Counted from the first letter of the stretch, positions 1 to 13,979 are shown. The stretch is 64,000 nt of DNA from Ecdyonurus torrentis (GCA_949318235.1 OX439132.1:19479533-19543532), one strand, 5' to 3'. Made by a program: numbers and translations. The notes: a model not told the origin generated them from the sequence alone.

Positions 1-740
1 TTACAAAACTTGTAAAGCTAGCTTACAAGATTAAAAAAAAAATGCTCCCTTTAAAAGACTGTTATCGATAGTTAATGATGTATTATGCAATTTTTCCACT
101 TAAGCTTCATGTTTCTGACAGCAGGTCTCCTTTACTTGAAAAATTAAATAGATTACTAATTGATTACGTGGCATATTTTTCTTAAAGAAAAGTTATGTTG
201 ATATCAGTGGTGGGTAGGTTTTTTGATATTAAGTTGTCTTGTGGCGCCACAGAGTACTGTACAAGTAAACTGCCTTGTCAGTGAAAAATACCTTCATTCA
301 AGATTACATGTTCAACATTAATCAAAATAAAAAATAAAACGAGGAAATAACTTTTATGTATTATAAAAAACTATTGATGTATCAAGATACTTATTTCTTT
401 ACTTAGCTTGTAGACTTTGAAGTTTATTTCTTATGTTTCAATGATTCAACTTTTTTATTATTATTATTATTTTTAGTTAGGTTAACTAATATTGTGTACA
501 GTTAGATTACAAATAAAGTTGAATAAAATAGGTTTAGAAATTCTATGTACAAAAGTGTATTGTTTTCTTCTCGGAACCACGAAATGTTTAAAATATTTTA
601 ATGCTTTTATTACTTTTATTATCGTTAAATTTATTGATATTTTTGATATAAGATTAAGATATAGTGATGTCATAGTAATACTGTGCTAATTTTTGAAGCC
701 CTATTCTTTATAGTTTCAAGATAGTATTATGAGTTAGTGT
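1..740. other. AT-rich DNA without recognised features
   Basis: This stretch holds homopolymer runs and short (TTA)n stretches only. The small open frames on both strands near 482-689 overlap each other and have no coding character. Confidence 0.5.
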
Positions 741-754
741 TAGTGTGGTTTCTG

Positions 755-763
755 TCTCTCTCC

Positions 764-860
<97 letters not shown>

Positions 861-871
861 TCTCTCTCTCT
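755..871. repeat. (CT)n microsatellite
   Basis: This is a nearly pure CT/AG dinucleotide array of about 115 bases with a few CC and TG interruptions. Open frames here read as Ser-Leu or Arg-Glu repeats and are not genes. Confidence 0.95.
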
Positions 872-879
872 GAAGACGA

Positions 880-2660
880 CTGCACTGCAAGGGTGACTAT
901 CCGCTGCACATGCTCTAACATTGCACTACCACCTTGCTTTCACTGCAGATTTGTTATATGAGGCTGAGAAGCAGCATACAACTAAAAGTGCAATAAACGT
1001 TAGCAATGCGACCTCACTAAGAATTTGTTGATAGATGTAAATTGAAAGGTTATAAATATATATGTGGTAAAGGTCAATATTTCATGTACTGCAGCTTTGC
1101 AATACATGAATTACAATATAGCCAAAGATATAGAAATTTCAAATACATATTTTTTTCAACAAAATAAATTAGAATTTTAAATCCTTAAAAAAATCGCAGA
1201 AGTTGCCAAATTTTATGTTTCTGACTAAATTGAATCTTTCACTCTAAAATAGTCTACAACACCACAACTTTTTGTAAAAGCAAATATATATACATTCGTT
1301 TGAATTCTACGTACAAGCTGAGCTGTACGTCACTGTTTGAATAAAACAAAACACTTTCTCATTTTAAATCAAATTTTTTGAAGTACTTTTATTTTCTCGC
1401 AAATCCAAATAAACTTGAGATCTGTTTCATTTTTGTTTTGTATTCTACGGAAAATCTCATTTTCTTTCTAACAAGAAATTGTGATTTTTTTTTCCAATCC
1501 TTTCAACAATTTGATTTTTTTTTTAAAGTACTGCTGTACAGTAATGTTAAATGAAATAAAAATTTGTTTCTAGGAATACAATAGACAAGAAGCAAATATT
1601 GAGAATCTAATTTTTAAAATTTCAATAGAGTATAAAGTTTTAAAATGATAATTATAAATCTTAATAAAGTCATTATAATATAGTTATTATTTTAATATAT
1701 ACCAGAATATAAATCTAAAGAGTGATAATAATAATAAAATAATACAATACTAAAGAATTACTACTGTTGGTTCCTCTTTTAATGAGAGTAAAATGAGGAA
1801 AGAGAGATACATAAAAATTTGGGTCATTATACTCATTAAAGTTTCAATAGACTTTACGAAATATAATTATTATCTTATTCTGTATTCATCATTATAATAA
1901 AGGAAATACAATATTTTGTATATATATATATATATATATTTTTGTTTACATTATATTTTAGGCAAGTAATATTATTCACTATTATATATTTTTATATTCT
2001 AATGGGATGAAATAAAATATTTTAGAATCAGAACTTAAATTTATTCAACAAAATTTTTGGTATAAAACCAAAAAAATAAATAATAATAATAATAATAATA
2101 ATAATAAAGCACGGAATAAACTGAAAAAAATACAAAATAGAAAATGTAAATAAAGTATGTTATATTTACATTCTGTACAGAAGTTTGAAATGTAAAAAAG
2201 TTCCGACGAATATAATTTTTTTTTCTCTCGCTTTAATATTTTCTGCTAAAGTTTTAATGAATAAAGTCTAAAAGAAAAAAGTTATTCAATTAAAAAAAAG
2301 TATTTTTTTCTTTAAAAAAAATGTATCATTTTGGTAATAAAAATTAATGCAAGTTGTATTTAATTTAAATACCTTAAGCGAAAAAAGATTTTGTATAATT
2401 TTTTGGCCTTTTAAATTGTGATCTTTTGACAATTTTATAATAATTAACAGAACAAAAAAGGACAGACACTTTGAATTTTATTACTCGTAAAAATATATAT
2501 TGAACAAACATTTCAAACTCTTTTTATTATTATATTATTGTAATAATAAAACACTATGGTATAGTAGTGTAAACGTAAAATCTTACTGAAAAAAAAAAAA
2601 AAAAAAAAAAAAACTACCAATGGCAGTTACATTACATGAACTCTTTAAATTGCAATAAGT
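880..2660. other. AT-rich non-coding stretch
   Basis: No gene was recognised. It contains a short (TA)n run near 1920, an (AAT)n array at about 2078-2107 and a poly-A run at 2589-2613. The slightly GC-richer 880-1020 segment has a possible CAG acceptor near 957 but no sustained frame. Confidence 0.5.
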
Positions 2661-2663
2661 AAC

Positions 2664-2854
2664 TTTAAAGTAAAATTCACATGACACGTAAATTTGACGT
2701 GCGTCGACGTGCGTTAAAAAGTTGGAACAATGTAAACAAAATGGAGCTGTTCACATTGTTTTTGAAAATTACATGTGAACAGCTCCATTTGTTTACATTG
2801 TTTCAACTTTGTAACGCGCGTCAAATATACGCGTCATGTGAATAATACTTTAAA
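2664..2854. mobile_element. palindromic MITE with TTTAAA flanks
   Basis: The two arms are inverted copies. The left reads GTAAAATTCACATGACACG and, further in, AACAATGTAAACAAAATGGA and GCTGTTCACAT. The right arm reads the same in reverse complement (ATGTGAACAGC, then CATTGTTTCAACTT, CATGTGAATAATAC). The hexamer TTTAAA sits at both outer ends (2664-2669 and 2849-2854), consistent with a TTAA-type target duplication. There is no coding capacity. It is probably mobilised in trans by a TTAA-specific transposase, which is an inference. Confidence 0.8.
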
Positions 2855-4494
2855 AAGAGGTACACCTTAATATAATATCAATGAGTCACACCTTGATTGT
2901 AGTAAATTTTACCTGCATTAGGTATTATCGTAGTATATCAATACCAGTTCCAGGCTAATGTCTACTTATAGTAATTTAATTGATTTATTAACCTGGCATA
3001 AGTACCATTATTTTCTAAGTACATCAATACAATATTAATTACCAATTGTACTGTTAGTTGAACAAAATAAAACAACAAGAACTTTTTTTATTATTATTTT
3101 TTTTTATAACAGTAATTACTTACAAAGCAAGGTTTATACAGAGACAGGTTAGTCCGTAGGGGCACATCGACGGGGATTGGCTGACCATATCACGTGGTAG
3201 CGTGACGTAGTTGAGAAACCTCAGCTACCTGATGGCAGCAGTTTTTAATGTAAAAAATGCCTTTTTTAATTCAAATTTTAATTATGTTAGACGCATTATA
3301 TTTTAAAATAACTTGAATATTTTATATTGAAGACTTATATAAAGTTCTAAAATGATAAGAAATAAATTTTAATTTCAAATACACTCGTTTTAAATTCATC
3401 TAAAGCCCGACATACATAAGTGTTATTTTAAATTAGTTGACTTATATTTTGCATTGCAACAGATATTATAATTATTGTAAAGTAGTTAAATATTAATGTG
3501 TTTAATTTAAAAACAGTAATTATGTTTTAAACAAAAATAATTTACAAAAAGTAGATAATAACAATGATATTATATTACAAAACATACGTAACATAACGTA
3601 AATATTATAATATTATAACATAATATTTGATCCTAAATTATTATATTATACATACTTTTACTAAATATGTTTTCCTTAAAAAAATCTATACCTTGGAAAA
3701 TAACATTTTCAATAAATAAAGATTAATAAAATTATCTATTATAAAGAAAAAAAGCTATGATTATAAATTAATATCTTGAATTATATATAGTAATTTCTAT
3801 ATTTTTACAGTAAATTAAAGGAACATTTTTTTTTAGTATAATATCACTTAAGGGCAATATACTGTATAATAGTATCTTTATTTCATCTTGAACTTTGCAC
3901 TTCTATTATTCGGGAGAAAAAAATTAACGATCACAATTTATCAGTATCTTTTGATAGATGTGTGATTTTTAGCAAAATATTCTAGGGAAACAATTAAGGC
4001 AATAAACGGTATACGCATTTAGTATATTTTTACTATAGTTTTTAGATGAATTTGAAAACGAAACAATTAAAAAAAATACCAAACTGGAAAATCAATCGAT
4101 GCGATTAACCTGGTATGACGCGCTATAATTTTTTTAAATATACAATTATATATTTATATTATCTTTTATTACAATTTAAATATTCAAATTATTCGCCGCC
4201 GTAAATAATTATATATAAATTCTTCATAGAAAATGAAATTATATGAAAATAGTAATAACTGAATATCACTTGCATCTGAGTTGCAATATGATAAACTAAT
4301 GTTTCTTTGTTTTATATTTTTTATTATTAATATTATATATAGAATGTTTTAAATAATAGGTTAATTTTGGCTTCGCATAGAAAGGCTTATTTATAATGTA
4401 AAATTGAGGCTTGCAAATTTTAATGGAATCGTTTAAGAATCTAAAAAAAAAAACAATAAATCGTACATCGCCATAAAATAAAAAGGACAACTAA

Positions 4495-4627
4495 AAAAGT
4501 ATTCAGGACGTGAACGAGCCTCATGTTTAAAAGTACAAAAGGTTATATAATATATAGGGTATAAAAAGATGACTCCAAAGACGGAGTTAGGCATTGCTGT
4601 AAATTTCAAAGTTGTTATGATTGTAGG

Positions 4628-4667
<40 letters not shown>

Positions 4668-4890
4668 TCTCTGTCTCTGTCTCTCTCTCTGATATAGTGA
4701 TAAGATATTATTTTGATCCATGTTTTAGTAATCAAGATTTTAAAAAAATTCCAGTTTTTATATAAAGCAACCCAATCCCTTAAATTTGTTATGAAAGTTG
4801 AGCACATTTTTCAGATTTGTTCTTTTGCCTATATATTTTACCGCATAGGGGCTCGTTCTAATCGTTCACGTCCCATAAATACGTTTTGAG
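4495..4890. mobile_element. possible palindromic element nested inside the 2.8-kb transposon
   Basis: GGACGTGAACGAGCC near 4507 returns inverted near 4848-4873 as GGCTCGTTC, a 9-base insertion, then GTTCACGTCC. Flanking bases (AAAAAGTATT and AATACGTTTT) also pair. The enclosed DNA holds a CT/GT-interrupted microsatellite at 4627-4690. The arms are short and diverged, so the call is tentative. Confidence 0.45.
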
Positions 4891-4959
4891 TTATGCTTTT
4901 TCCTTTATGTATGAAAAAATATATTTTAAATATGCTAACTCATTTTCCGCACAATTTAT

Positions 4960-5130
4960 TCAATACAGCATAATTTATGCTGTGATGCGTAATAACTACG
5001 TTAAATAGTAAATATTATATTGCGAAGCATATAATTCTTTATGTTGCTCTGATTTGGCATCATTTATGCTAATGACATCAATGCAGCATAAATTACGTAA
5101 TTAATTCTTCCCAACAACATTTATGCTACG
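4960..5130. repeat. GCATAA-type short dispersed repeat, copy 1
   Basis: Short direct and inverted runs of AGCATAAATTA / TTTATGCT are packed here, including TCAATGCAGCATAAATTACG at about 5087. Closely similar text recurs at 20490-20640 (TCAATGCAGCATTAATGACG) and, more weakly, at 50150-50270. This suggests a dispersed repeat family of unknown class. Confidence 0.4.
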
Positions 5131-5639
5131 ATAATGACAAAAATGCACCATATGGGTATATTTCGCAAAATTTTCCGTGCCGTGGTGGTGAAGTGCAATT
5201 TAACTTGTTTAATAAGGTTCTAATGTGATCATTTCAAAATATAAAACATTCAATTAAATAAATGTATTGCTATTAAGCTCTGTGTATCATGCAAAAATTA
5301 AAATAGTATTTTAATTCTGCTAATGCCGAATCCTTAATATTTATATAGTTGTCTATTTCATAATAAACTCAATTTTTATATGAATATAATTTTGACATAA
5401 AAAAATTAGTAATAAATTGTAATAATTATTTATTATATTAATAAAAGGTGAGAAAAAAGATACACGATTGTGATATAGTATTATTAACTCTTAATTTGTT
5501 TTTTTATTTAGGATAATTTTGCATATTTAGGGCACGTTTTTAAATGGGAAAAAATATAATCACAATTAGGCGTATACTAATGTAATTAGGGATTCATTTG
5601 GGGAAAAAACGAAAAAAAAATTAAAAAAATATATATATA

Positions 5640-5664
5640 TAAAAAAAAAAAAAAAAAAAAAAAA
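5640..5664. repeat. poly-A tract
   Basis: This is a pure adenine run of about 25 bases following a short (TA)n stretch. It lies inside the 2.8-kb transposon. Confidence 0.9.
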
Positions 5665-6271
5665 ACAACTTTGAAATGAACTAGCTTTATTGCCCATTTA
5701 TTTTATTTCAAAAAGGTTATGTGCTGTGTTAAATTAACTAATATTATTGTGCCCTAAAAATTATTAAGTTATCATTATTTTATTTTATTATTTTTGATAG
5801 AGAGAGAATAGAGAAAGAGAAACTTAGTCCCTTATACAGTGGAGTAAGTAGCCAGAGATGCCGCTGAAGGTTTCTCACTGACGTCACGAGCTAAAGGGTA
5901 GGAGTGGGGATGCGAGAATATTTTTTTTCAAAAGAGGGCGCTACGGACTAACCTGTCTCTATATAAACCTTGCTTACAAAGTAAATTAATAACGAGAAAA
6001 AATGCATAAGGATAAAAATGAGGTCGTTCAAATTGCAATTCTATATTTTTATTTATAGTTTACTTAAATTTAACATTTATTATCACTTGTTTATTTTCAT
6101 CATTAAATGCAATACTGAACCAAATTATATAAAATAAATCGCAAATCTCATAAATAACACGCATGGAAATTGCAATTACTTTGCCTATGTAGTTTTCCCA
6201 CGAACATGTATTTACTGAGTATTGTTTACGTCTGCTATACTAAATGACTCGTTTAGCTCTGTATTAAATCT

Positions 6272-6308
6272 TATTAATTAGTAATTAGTAATTAGTAATT
6301 AGTAATTA
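6272..6308. repeat. 7-bp tandem repeat (TTAGTAA)n
   Basis: About five direct copies of a TTAGTAA unit appear in a row. The array is short. Confidence 0.8.
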
Positions 6309-6841
6309 AATCTTATAATACGCTTTAAAAAGTTACCAAAAACCCCCGTAAAAGCGAATATATGAATGTGTTCAACAATTTGCCTACGTTTCAGGATACT
6401 TGTGCTCAAAAAACCACTCTAACAATTTCTACTCCATTAACCATAGGATCATCGAGTTTTGAAAATACCATTAAGTTTTATGTCCTGTGTGTTGTGTTGT
6501 AAACCTCTGGTTAGTAAAGCATAATAATAAATACGTGAGATAAATTTAACAAATAAAAATCAATATAATTTTAAAAGTTTTAATTTCAATTAAATTACTT
6601 CCAGTCGCTTGAGAGTGCTCTCGAGTTTACTTTTATTTAAATATTTTTTTATATATCAAATTGTGTTCCTTTATAAAGAATGAAAAGAAAAAAAATTAAT
6701 TAAATTTATTGTATTTACAATGCTTACAACAAGTAAATATGATGAGTAGAAAAATATAATTTAAAAAGTTATATTTTATTAGCAAATAAGTAGAGAGAAT
6801 AATTAAATTAAACATCTCTTTGCATTACATGGCATGTTTTT

Positions 6842-6856
6842 GAGAGAGAAGAGAGG

Positions 6857-6948
<92 letters not shown>
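6842..6948. repeat. (AG)n microsatellite
   Basis: This is a long AG/CT dinucleotide array with a GGGAGG-type impure 5' end. Confidence 0.95.
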
Positions 6949-6950
<2 letters not shown>

Positions 6951-8175
6951 GATCGCCAACGCAGTGCAAATAACAAAAACTTTTTTGCGTGAAGAAAAAA
7001 TCTATTTACTCAAAAAATATTGCAGTTCAAAACCATAATAGCGACCAAAGCAAAAAATAATAAAAATAAAAAAAATTATATTAAACATACAAATTTTTAC
7101 GTTCTTACCAAATTGCACAATTTAATTTGTTTTCATACGAATGCCATCATTTACTGATAAATATTATTATTAATTATTTGTTTTTGTAGAAACGTCAAAA
7201 TTACTTAAGTAATTTTAACAGTTATTTGTTAGCTTTGTTTGGCTGATTATGTAATAATAAATTACTAAAATGAATTGTACTGATCAATTATAATTAATTA
7301 TATTTAAGATCAAAATAATAAAAAAAGGAACTGTGTCGTTCCAAATACCATCACCGAGGATCGGAACCAACCTGCTTGAATTTTTCTGAAAAAAATATAT
7401 GTGGTGCAGAATGTTGTAAATACAAACTGTTTTTAATTTTAGGTCATTTGGGCACAAATTCTAATTATGACGGGACTTATAAAATAAAATGACCTTTTAG
7501 GTTTTTGTTACGGTAAGCAATATTTAGCCCTGTTGAACTACTAAAGTGTAAGTTCTAATAAAATAGCAATAATGAAATTTATTATTAAATAAATTTTTAT
7601 TTCTAAGCAAATTATAAATATGTAAAATGTTATAGTTACAAATATACAAAAAAATAAAAAATAAAAATAAAAAAAATCTGCCCGATGCTACAAAGTTTTA
7701 TGACAGCAATAATATTTCCCTAACCATAAACTATTTTGGTGTCTATAATATTTCTATTTTATATTTTTTACTTTTATTGATAATATCGATTTTATTTTAC
7801 TGTCTTCAATAGAAGGTATTTACATAAAAACTTAGTTTTTTTTTTCTTACTGAAAAGAAAATAATATTTTGTTTATTTATATTTTTTGAGACAGCCCTAA
7901 AGTGCTTCGTATTCATATTCAAATTTTTTAAGTTATCTTCTCTTTTATTATAATATTTTTTTTCTATTTTGTTGAAATGAAATATTTTTTAAATGAAATG
8001 AAAATAAAAAAATGTAATATTTGTATATTAATATTCTTTTATACACAGTAATGTATTATAATGTCTCATTCAAACAAACACTCGAAAAAATTTAAGTGAG
8101 TAAGAATTTTGTTTACAGAAGAACATAAAAAAATAGCAATAATAGCAAAATAACATACGTCAATCAAATTACATG

Positions 8176-8279
8176 TACATCTCTGGCCAAAAGTTTAAGA
8201 ACGCGGCAGCGGTGGCCGCTGCGTTTTCTCATAAAGATAACATATGCAAATCATTCTCAAACTTTTGGCCAGAGCTGTA
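8176..8279. mobile_element. Tc1-type MITE, copy 1
   Basis: This 104-base palindromic element has TA at both ends. The left terminus is CATCTCTGGCCAAAAGTTTA and the right terminus inverted is CAGCTCTGGCCAAAAGTTTG. Termini of the CAGNNCTGGCCAAAA type are classical for Tc1 transposons. The middle holds a GC-rich GCAGCGGTGGCCGCTGC hairpin. A second copy lies at 49304. Confidence 0.88.
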
Positions 8280-10043
8280 CATCTCTGAGTGTTTAGCTGG
8301 TTTAAAATAAATAGTCGACTTTTTAAAAATTATATAATTATTTCAGTTTAACATAAACAAAATTAAATATTAAATTGAAATATAAAAGTTGTTGAGTGCT
8401 TTACAACATGGATAAAAAAAATCGATGGTTTTAATAGAAGTAGTATGACATTATTATAATTATTTCAATATGAGTATTTTGTATATATAAAGTTATCGTA
8501 TAATATATTTTTATTATCAAAGTATGTGTACATATATATTTTTTATCTTTTATCTGAATAAGTAAACAAAAAATAAATAAATAAATTCTATATATTAAGA
8601 AAATCTGATTATTCTAGATCAAGATTACTGTATTATCTGTCTGCTTGTTTTATGTTTTTATTGTAAAAATGAAATACTCTGACTATAATACCAGAATTGA
8701 CAGAATAGACATGGAAATCTTATATCTTATAATATTTTATAAATAAGTCAGACGACCATGTAAGTGGGTCATACCTTTTTTGTCCTCGTAATAAAAACCA
8801 TTTAATAATTACTATTAGTGTAAGGTTATACTTATTTATTTATTTGTACAAAAATACATGCAAAATTGTGTAGACTCTAAAATGTAAAATTTTATTTTAA
8901 TATACGTATTATAAACATAATGTAGTATTTATAAGCTGCATCCATCTATTAATTTCTTGTAGTAACTAAGTATGCAATAAATAATTAAATAGCATTGTGT
9001 TAAATGGTATCAATTATTTTGTTGCAAAAAGTTTTTTTTTTATTAAATATGTAAATTGTGAATGCATCTAAATGGAGAGTAAATTGATATGTAATGAAAT
9101 GTACCATGAAAATACACGGTATTTCCATGATGATAGTAAAATAATATGTTATTGTACAGTATGTGTCCATTAGGCAGCAATAGTATAGGAAATAAAGTTA
9201 ACAAACACAAATTTGAAAAGAATGCAGGCACGGCAATAGTGTAAAATCATAAATACATTTGGAATGTAGAACCATGCATGAAGGCATAGTCAATGGTAAT
9301 AGTAAGTAGTATAATGTATAAAACATTCCTTTATGTATTCCATATTATTCATTGGTATTTTATGACTATAGAAACACATAACCATTTATTATTGAAAATA
9401 ATCTATCTGTTTATCATGAAGCAATTCATATCAATATCTGCAAGATATAAAATTTAATACTCGTATTAGTTTCCTTAATATCTTCCTTATTTTACACCAA
9501 ATAACGTAAAAATTCAGTTTATTATACAGGTAACCTTTATACACGCTATTCAAATAAAATGTATAATAAAATTTTTAATGTACTAAATAGAACGGTGTCA
9601 AATATATTCTGTCAATTTTAGATAAAATTTGAACGGGAAATGATTGATGGACATGCAAATGTGATTTACATGTTCGTTAATAGATGAATAATATATATAT
9701 ATATATATATATAAAATGTTGTAAAACGAACGGTTTAGTAGAAAGCTAAAATTTGATATAATAAGATTATACAACCAAATTGAAATCAATCGTTATGAGT
9801 ATCAATCATGTAAATTATAAAATATTTAAATTTGTTCTCATTAGTAGCAAGTTAATTAATTTAACTTACTTTTTTTGAAATGATGATGTAATAGACATTA
9901 GCTGTATTTTTTTTAAACAATCACTTTGCGCTAACAAAAAGTTACGTTTTTATTAAAACTTTTTTTTTTAATTAATGAATCATAAATAAATTCTTTTTAA
10001 ATTATATGAGCTGTGAACTACATACATAATAATGTACTTGTAT

Positions 10044-10168
<125 letters not shown>

Positions 10169-10408
10169 ACATTAAAGTTATCTTAAAATTTTAATTTTAT
10201 TTTATGTCTTTTTTTTTTAAATTTACTATATAGAAATAATTTAGCATAATCTTGTTACATATACTTATCTGTGACTTTTGACCATTCCTGTATATATGTA
10301 TATGTATAAGTAAATTATTAAAGCATGCGGGTTGGTTGTGATGATGAAAACATGAGATTATATGCAAAACTTGCGTGACTTATTATGTATGTAATTTTAT
10401 AAGGTTAG

Positions 10409-10502
10409 ACGAGCTGCGGTTGGCATCTATGAATTATTCACTATGGACTCCAAGCCTTGTGCTTATATTGCTATAGCTGCTTTCTATAATTCATTCAGCC
10501 AA
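10409..10502 (+). other. weak candidate exon
   Basis: This is a 94-base open stretch that is less AT-rich than its surroundings. It lies between a possible acceptor (GGTTAG) and a good donor (GTATGT at 10503). The frame reads RAAVGIYELFTMDSKPCAYI and continues to a final Gln. It starts with one base of a split codon and ends in phase 0. That is not directly compatible with the phase of the CUB exon at 15931, so if real it would need another exon between them or belong to another gene. I recognise no domain. Confidence 0.15.
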
Positions 10503-11601
10503 GTATGTGTATACCTAATATATACCTACACTGTTTGCTTTTATATCTCAAATGTGTGTGTATGTGCTATATTATATTATAATAATTTTTCTAGCACTAT
10601 GATATAATTATAGTTACGGTATGCGCAATGCTAATGACAAAAAAAAAATGCTATAACTATTAGAGGAGCAGGTCAGATTTCATTTGAATTAAATTTTTGT
10701 CATGTTTTTATATATAACCTCAGATGTGTTATAGCATTATTATAAGCTATATTATGATTTTTTTTAAAGAATCTTTAAAGTTACGCAGTACATTGAGAGT
10801 AATTAACTCTCAAAAAATATTTTTAAAATTATTTTATAAAAATAAGTTGTGACATATACTTCCTAATCTTCAATACCTGGACAACTGTGCAAACGAGGTG
10901 ACAAGACAATGACGTGGAGAAAAAAGTCACTTCATCATACCGAAGAAAAAGTGATGAAAATATAAATATAATATAAAAGATAAACGTATAATTTAAATAT
11001 TTAATATAAATGAACCAGCCGAGAAAGTTTTTCATTTGCTGGTAAAAAATAAAGTAAATAAAGAAATAGCCTTCAATCAGTTTGTATCTACACAGTTTCA
11101 AATATCGAATTAAATATTATATATATTTTTTAATTAAATTTAAAATATTTTACAAAACTCAAAAATAAAATATACAAAATCTACTGATGTGTACTATTTA
11201 TACATGAATAAAAAACAAACAAACATGGGTTTAAATAGACAAATAAAATAAAAATAATTTCACACTTTTCAGCATAACAGCAAACCACCTATGTATAAAA
11301 ATTATATTAAAATTCCAACAATTTTACAAATATTTATTAATTAAACAATTTATTATATATAAATCTGATTAATTTAATTAGCTTTAAGCAAAATAGAAGT
11401 TCTAGTAACCTTATATCATGACGTTGAAGTCTGGAACTTAAATATTACACGGGTTGTTTGCTTTTAATTGCCGCTAATATATTCTAATGTTCATAACTTA
11501 CTTCATGCTAAAGTAATTTCCAATATAAATATACATTGAAATGTTTTATCTGAAATTATTACGAATGCGTCAAAAAATACTCCTTCTGGTGATGTATAGT
11601 A

Positions 11602-11602
11602 C

Positions 11603-11659
<57 letters not shown>

Positions 11660-11686
11660 CACAAAGAAACACACACACACACACAT
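11602..11686. repeat. (CA)n microsatellite
   Basis: This CA/TG array is broken by AAACAC and CTAACACAAAGAA interruptions. It is one of only two CA arrays in a window dominated by CT and TA. Confidence 0.92.
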
Positions 11687-11929
11687 TTATATTTTACATC
11701 ATATGCCTGTATGTATTTTTGAAAATAATTTTTATTTAGTACTCATTTTACGTTAATTATTTTTTATTGACTTTTTTTTTTACAATAATAAATTTGACAA
11801 AAAAATATATATTACTCGATGATATGTATAAAAGTTTCAATTTAGTATATCTAAATAAAAAGATTAAAAAAATGTTAAAATTATTTGCAATAAAAACTGA
11901 CAAACATATACTTTTTAAATATCACATTT

Positions 11930-11934
<5 letters not shown>

Positions 11935-11961
<27 letters not shown>
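11935..11961. repeat. (CT)n microsatellite, short
   Basis: This is a pure CT run of about 26 bases. Confidence 0.9.
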
Positions 11962-11966
<5 letters not shown>

Positions 11967-12536
11967 TTTTATACACAGTAATCCAACTTTTTAACCAAAA
12001 TTTTGCTTACAAAATGCAAAATGTGTGGTCATAAAACCTGCTGTCTATGTTTTGTATAATGACAGAAGAATTGGATACCAAGATACGAAAAGTTTATCTT
12101 TGGGTTTTAGTTATTTATAAATCTCTAGAATAACGCATTTTTAGGCAGGCGAGAATGTAAGTATTACGCAAATACAGTATACACGCTTAGAATTGTATAA
12201 TTTAAATTTAAATTGAGAGAATGATTTTGTCATAAGAATAACATTAGCACGAGTTTTTAAATGTTTAAATATATAATCACATTTGTTTGTACATCATAAT
12301 GCATTTACATAGAAATACAATGGAAGGTAAAAATAAAAATTATATAAATAAAAAACCTCATGCATTTATCATCAAAAATTTATACAATATCAACCTGTTC
12401 TACACAAAATGTATTTAAAGTAGATAATTTTGCATTAAAATTCTTGAGGTATAAAGTATTATTTTAGATTATTTAGAAGTGTAAAAATTATTGAAGCAAA
12501 TAAATTTTAAACCAACAATGAAGAAAATTAGTTATA

Positions 12537-12712
<176 letters not shown>

Positions 12713-13167
12713 GGATATAATTCGATTGTGCGAGAAAACTTTGAAATTTACATAAGATTGGTAATGCAAATATTAACACAAGCATTAATATTATCCAGAG
12801 ATATGACGAATGCAGTCATCTGACTTGATTTCATTTAGAGAGAATTAGCACAATATAAATACAGAAAGAAAGAAGAGAGAGAGAGAGAGAGAACAAATAT
12901 TCGTTTGGAATTTTGATATAAATCTTCAAAAGAAATAAAATAGTGTATATGACTTAAATTTAAATTCAATTATTCGTATATTCAAAAACAGAAATTTTGA
13001 ATAACGAATGCAGATTAAATTATATAAATAAGTTCATGTCATTTTATATAAAACAGAAAACTAAATTAGTAAAATTATAAATACTGAACTTTCAATGAAT
13101 TACCATTTTATTATAAATATGGTATCAATGTAAGGATAAATCGCTTGCGGTTGAGATCAATAACAAA

Positions 13168-13546
13168 GAAAAAGACAGAGGTACCAGCAAAAGCCTTCCC
13201 ACAGTAGAAATTCTAAGGAGAAGTCACAATCTTACTTGGCTCAGAGTTATATATTATGCATGTTTATATAACTATGAGCTTTCGTCATCGTAATGTAATT
13301 ATCAATCAAAGAAGACAATTCTTTTAGCACATCACAGTCACGTGGAGTCTTTTAGTATTGCACAAGACTACACGTGACTCTGTGATGTTCTTCTTTAATT
13401 GATAATGTTGTTACGACAACGAAAGCTCTCAATTATAGAAACACGTATAAAATTATAGCTCTGAGTCACGTGAGACCTCGACCTCTCCATGGAACTTTTA
13501 CTGTGGTATAAAGCCCTTGCTGGTATCTCTATATCTTTTTCCTTTA
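13168..13546. mobile_element. palindromic MITE, about 380 bp
   Basis: This is a long imperfect inverted repeat. The left arm runs GAAAAAGACAGAGGTACCAGC, CTCAGAGTTATA, GAGCTTTCGTCATCG, ATCAATCAAAGAAG, ATCACAGTCACGTG. The right arm returns every one of these blocks in reverse order and complement (CACGTGACTCTGTGAT, CTTCTTTAATTGAT, CGACAACGAAAGCTC, TATAGCTCTGAG, GCTGGTATCTCTATATCTTT). The centre is near 13357. No target duplication was identified and there is no coding frame. Confidence 0.8.
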
Positions 13547-13976
13547 TTATATTTGCACTTGAAATAAAACACCCTTTAGTATAAATATTAAATTTTAAGT
13601 AAGGATAAGAAAATAAATCTATTTTGTATAAAGCTATAAATAAGATTGGAATGGTATTTTAAAAACTGTAAATTTATACTTATAGAAATCTTTGAAACTT
13701 TTTATTTTTAGCCTTTCTGTTTATATGCACTCACAAACGCAATTTTAAACAGCAACAAATGTTTTTAACAGCATATATTTCAACACCCTTGAATTCAATT
13801 TAAACTAGAGAACAATAGCTGGAGAAAAATCAGTAAAAAAACGTTAAAGATATCGACATTTTTACGTTACACTTTGTTATCTACAAAGTCTGTAAAACTT
13901 TTATACTATTTTTTTTTTGAAAGAGGCTATTTTACTTGATATTTCTTTAAACAACATTGCTAGTAACTTTTTTCTT

Positions 13977-13979
<3 letters not shown>

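Larger units (their letters stand above)
3128..5972. mobile_element. 2.8-kb non-autonomous DNA transposon, CAAGG ends, 9-bp target duplication
   Basis: The left end starts CAAGGTTTATACAGAGACAG and runs on through GTTAGTCCGTAG. The right end is the inverted copy with one difference (ATAGAGACAG). The ends stay similar for about 110 bases, including GAGAAACCT. CTTACAAAG occurs immediately outside both ends (3119-3127 and 5973-5981), a 9-bp duplication. The CAAGG terminus fits the hAT consensus, whose duplications are 8 bp (here TTACAAAG, with T and A at the expected second and seventh positions). A 9-bp reading would instead suggest a Mutator-like element. The interior is AT-rich with a CT array at 4627-4690 and no transposase frame, so the element is non-autonomous or decayed. 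Confidence 0.8.
5990..8170. other. AT-rich non-coding stretch
   Basis: Apart from the two tandem arrays listed here, I see nothing gene-like. The slightly GC-richer patches (6360-6510 and 7330-7375) have no sustained frame with splice sites. Confidence 0.5.

Noticed and set aside
755..961. 74-codon Ser-Leu-rich frame and Arg-Glu-rich frames on the opposite strand
   Set aside because: These are direct translations of a CT/AG microsatellite; the same applies to the frames over the arrays near 4.6, 12.6, 18.2, 25.2, 25.5, 29.6, 32.3, 51.3, 55.9 and 59.9 kb.
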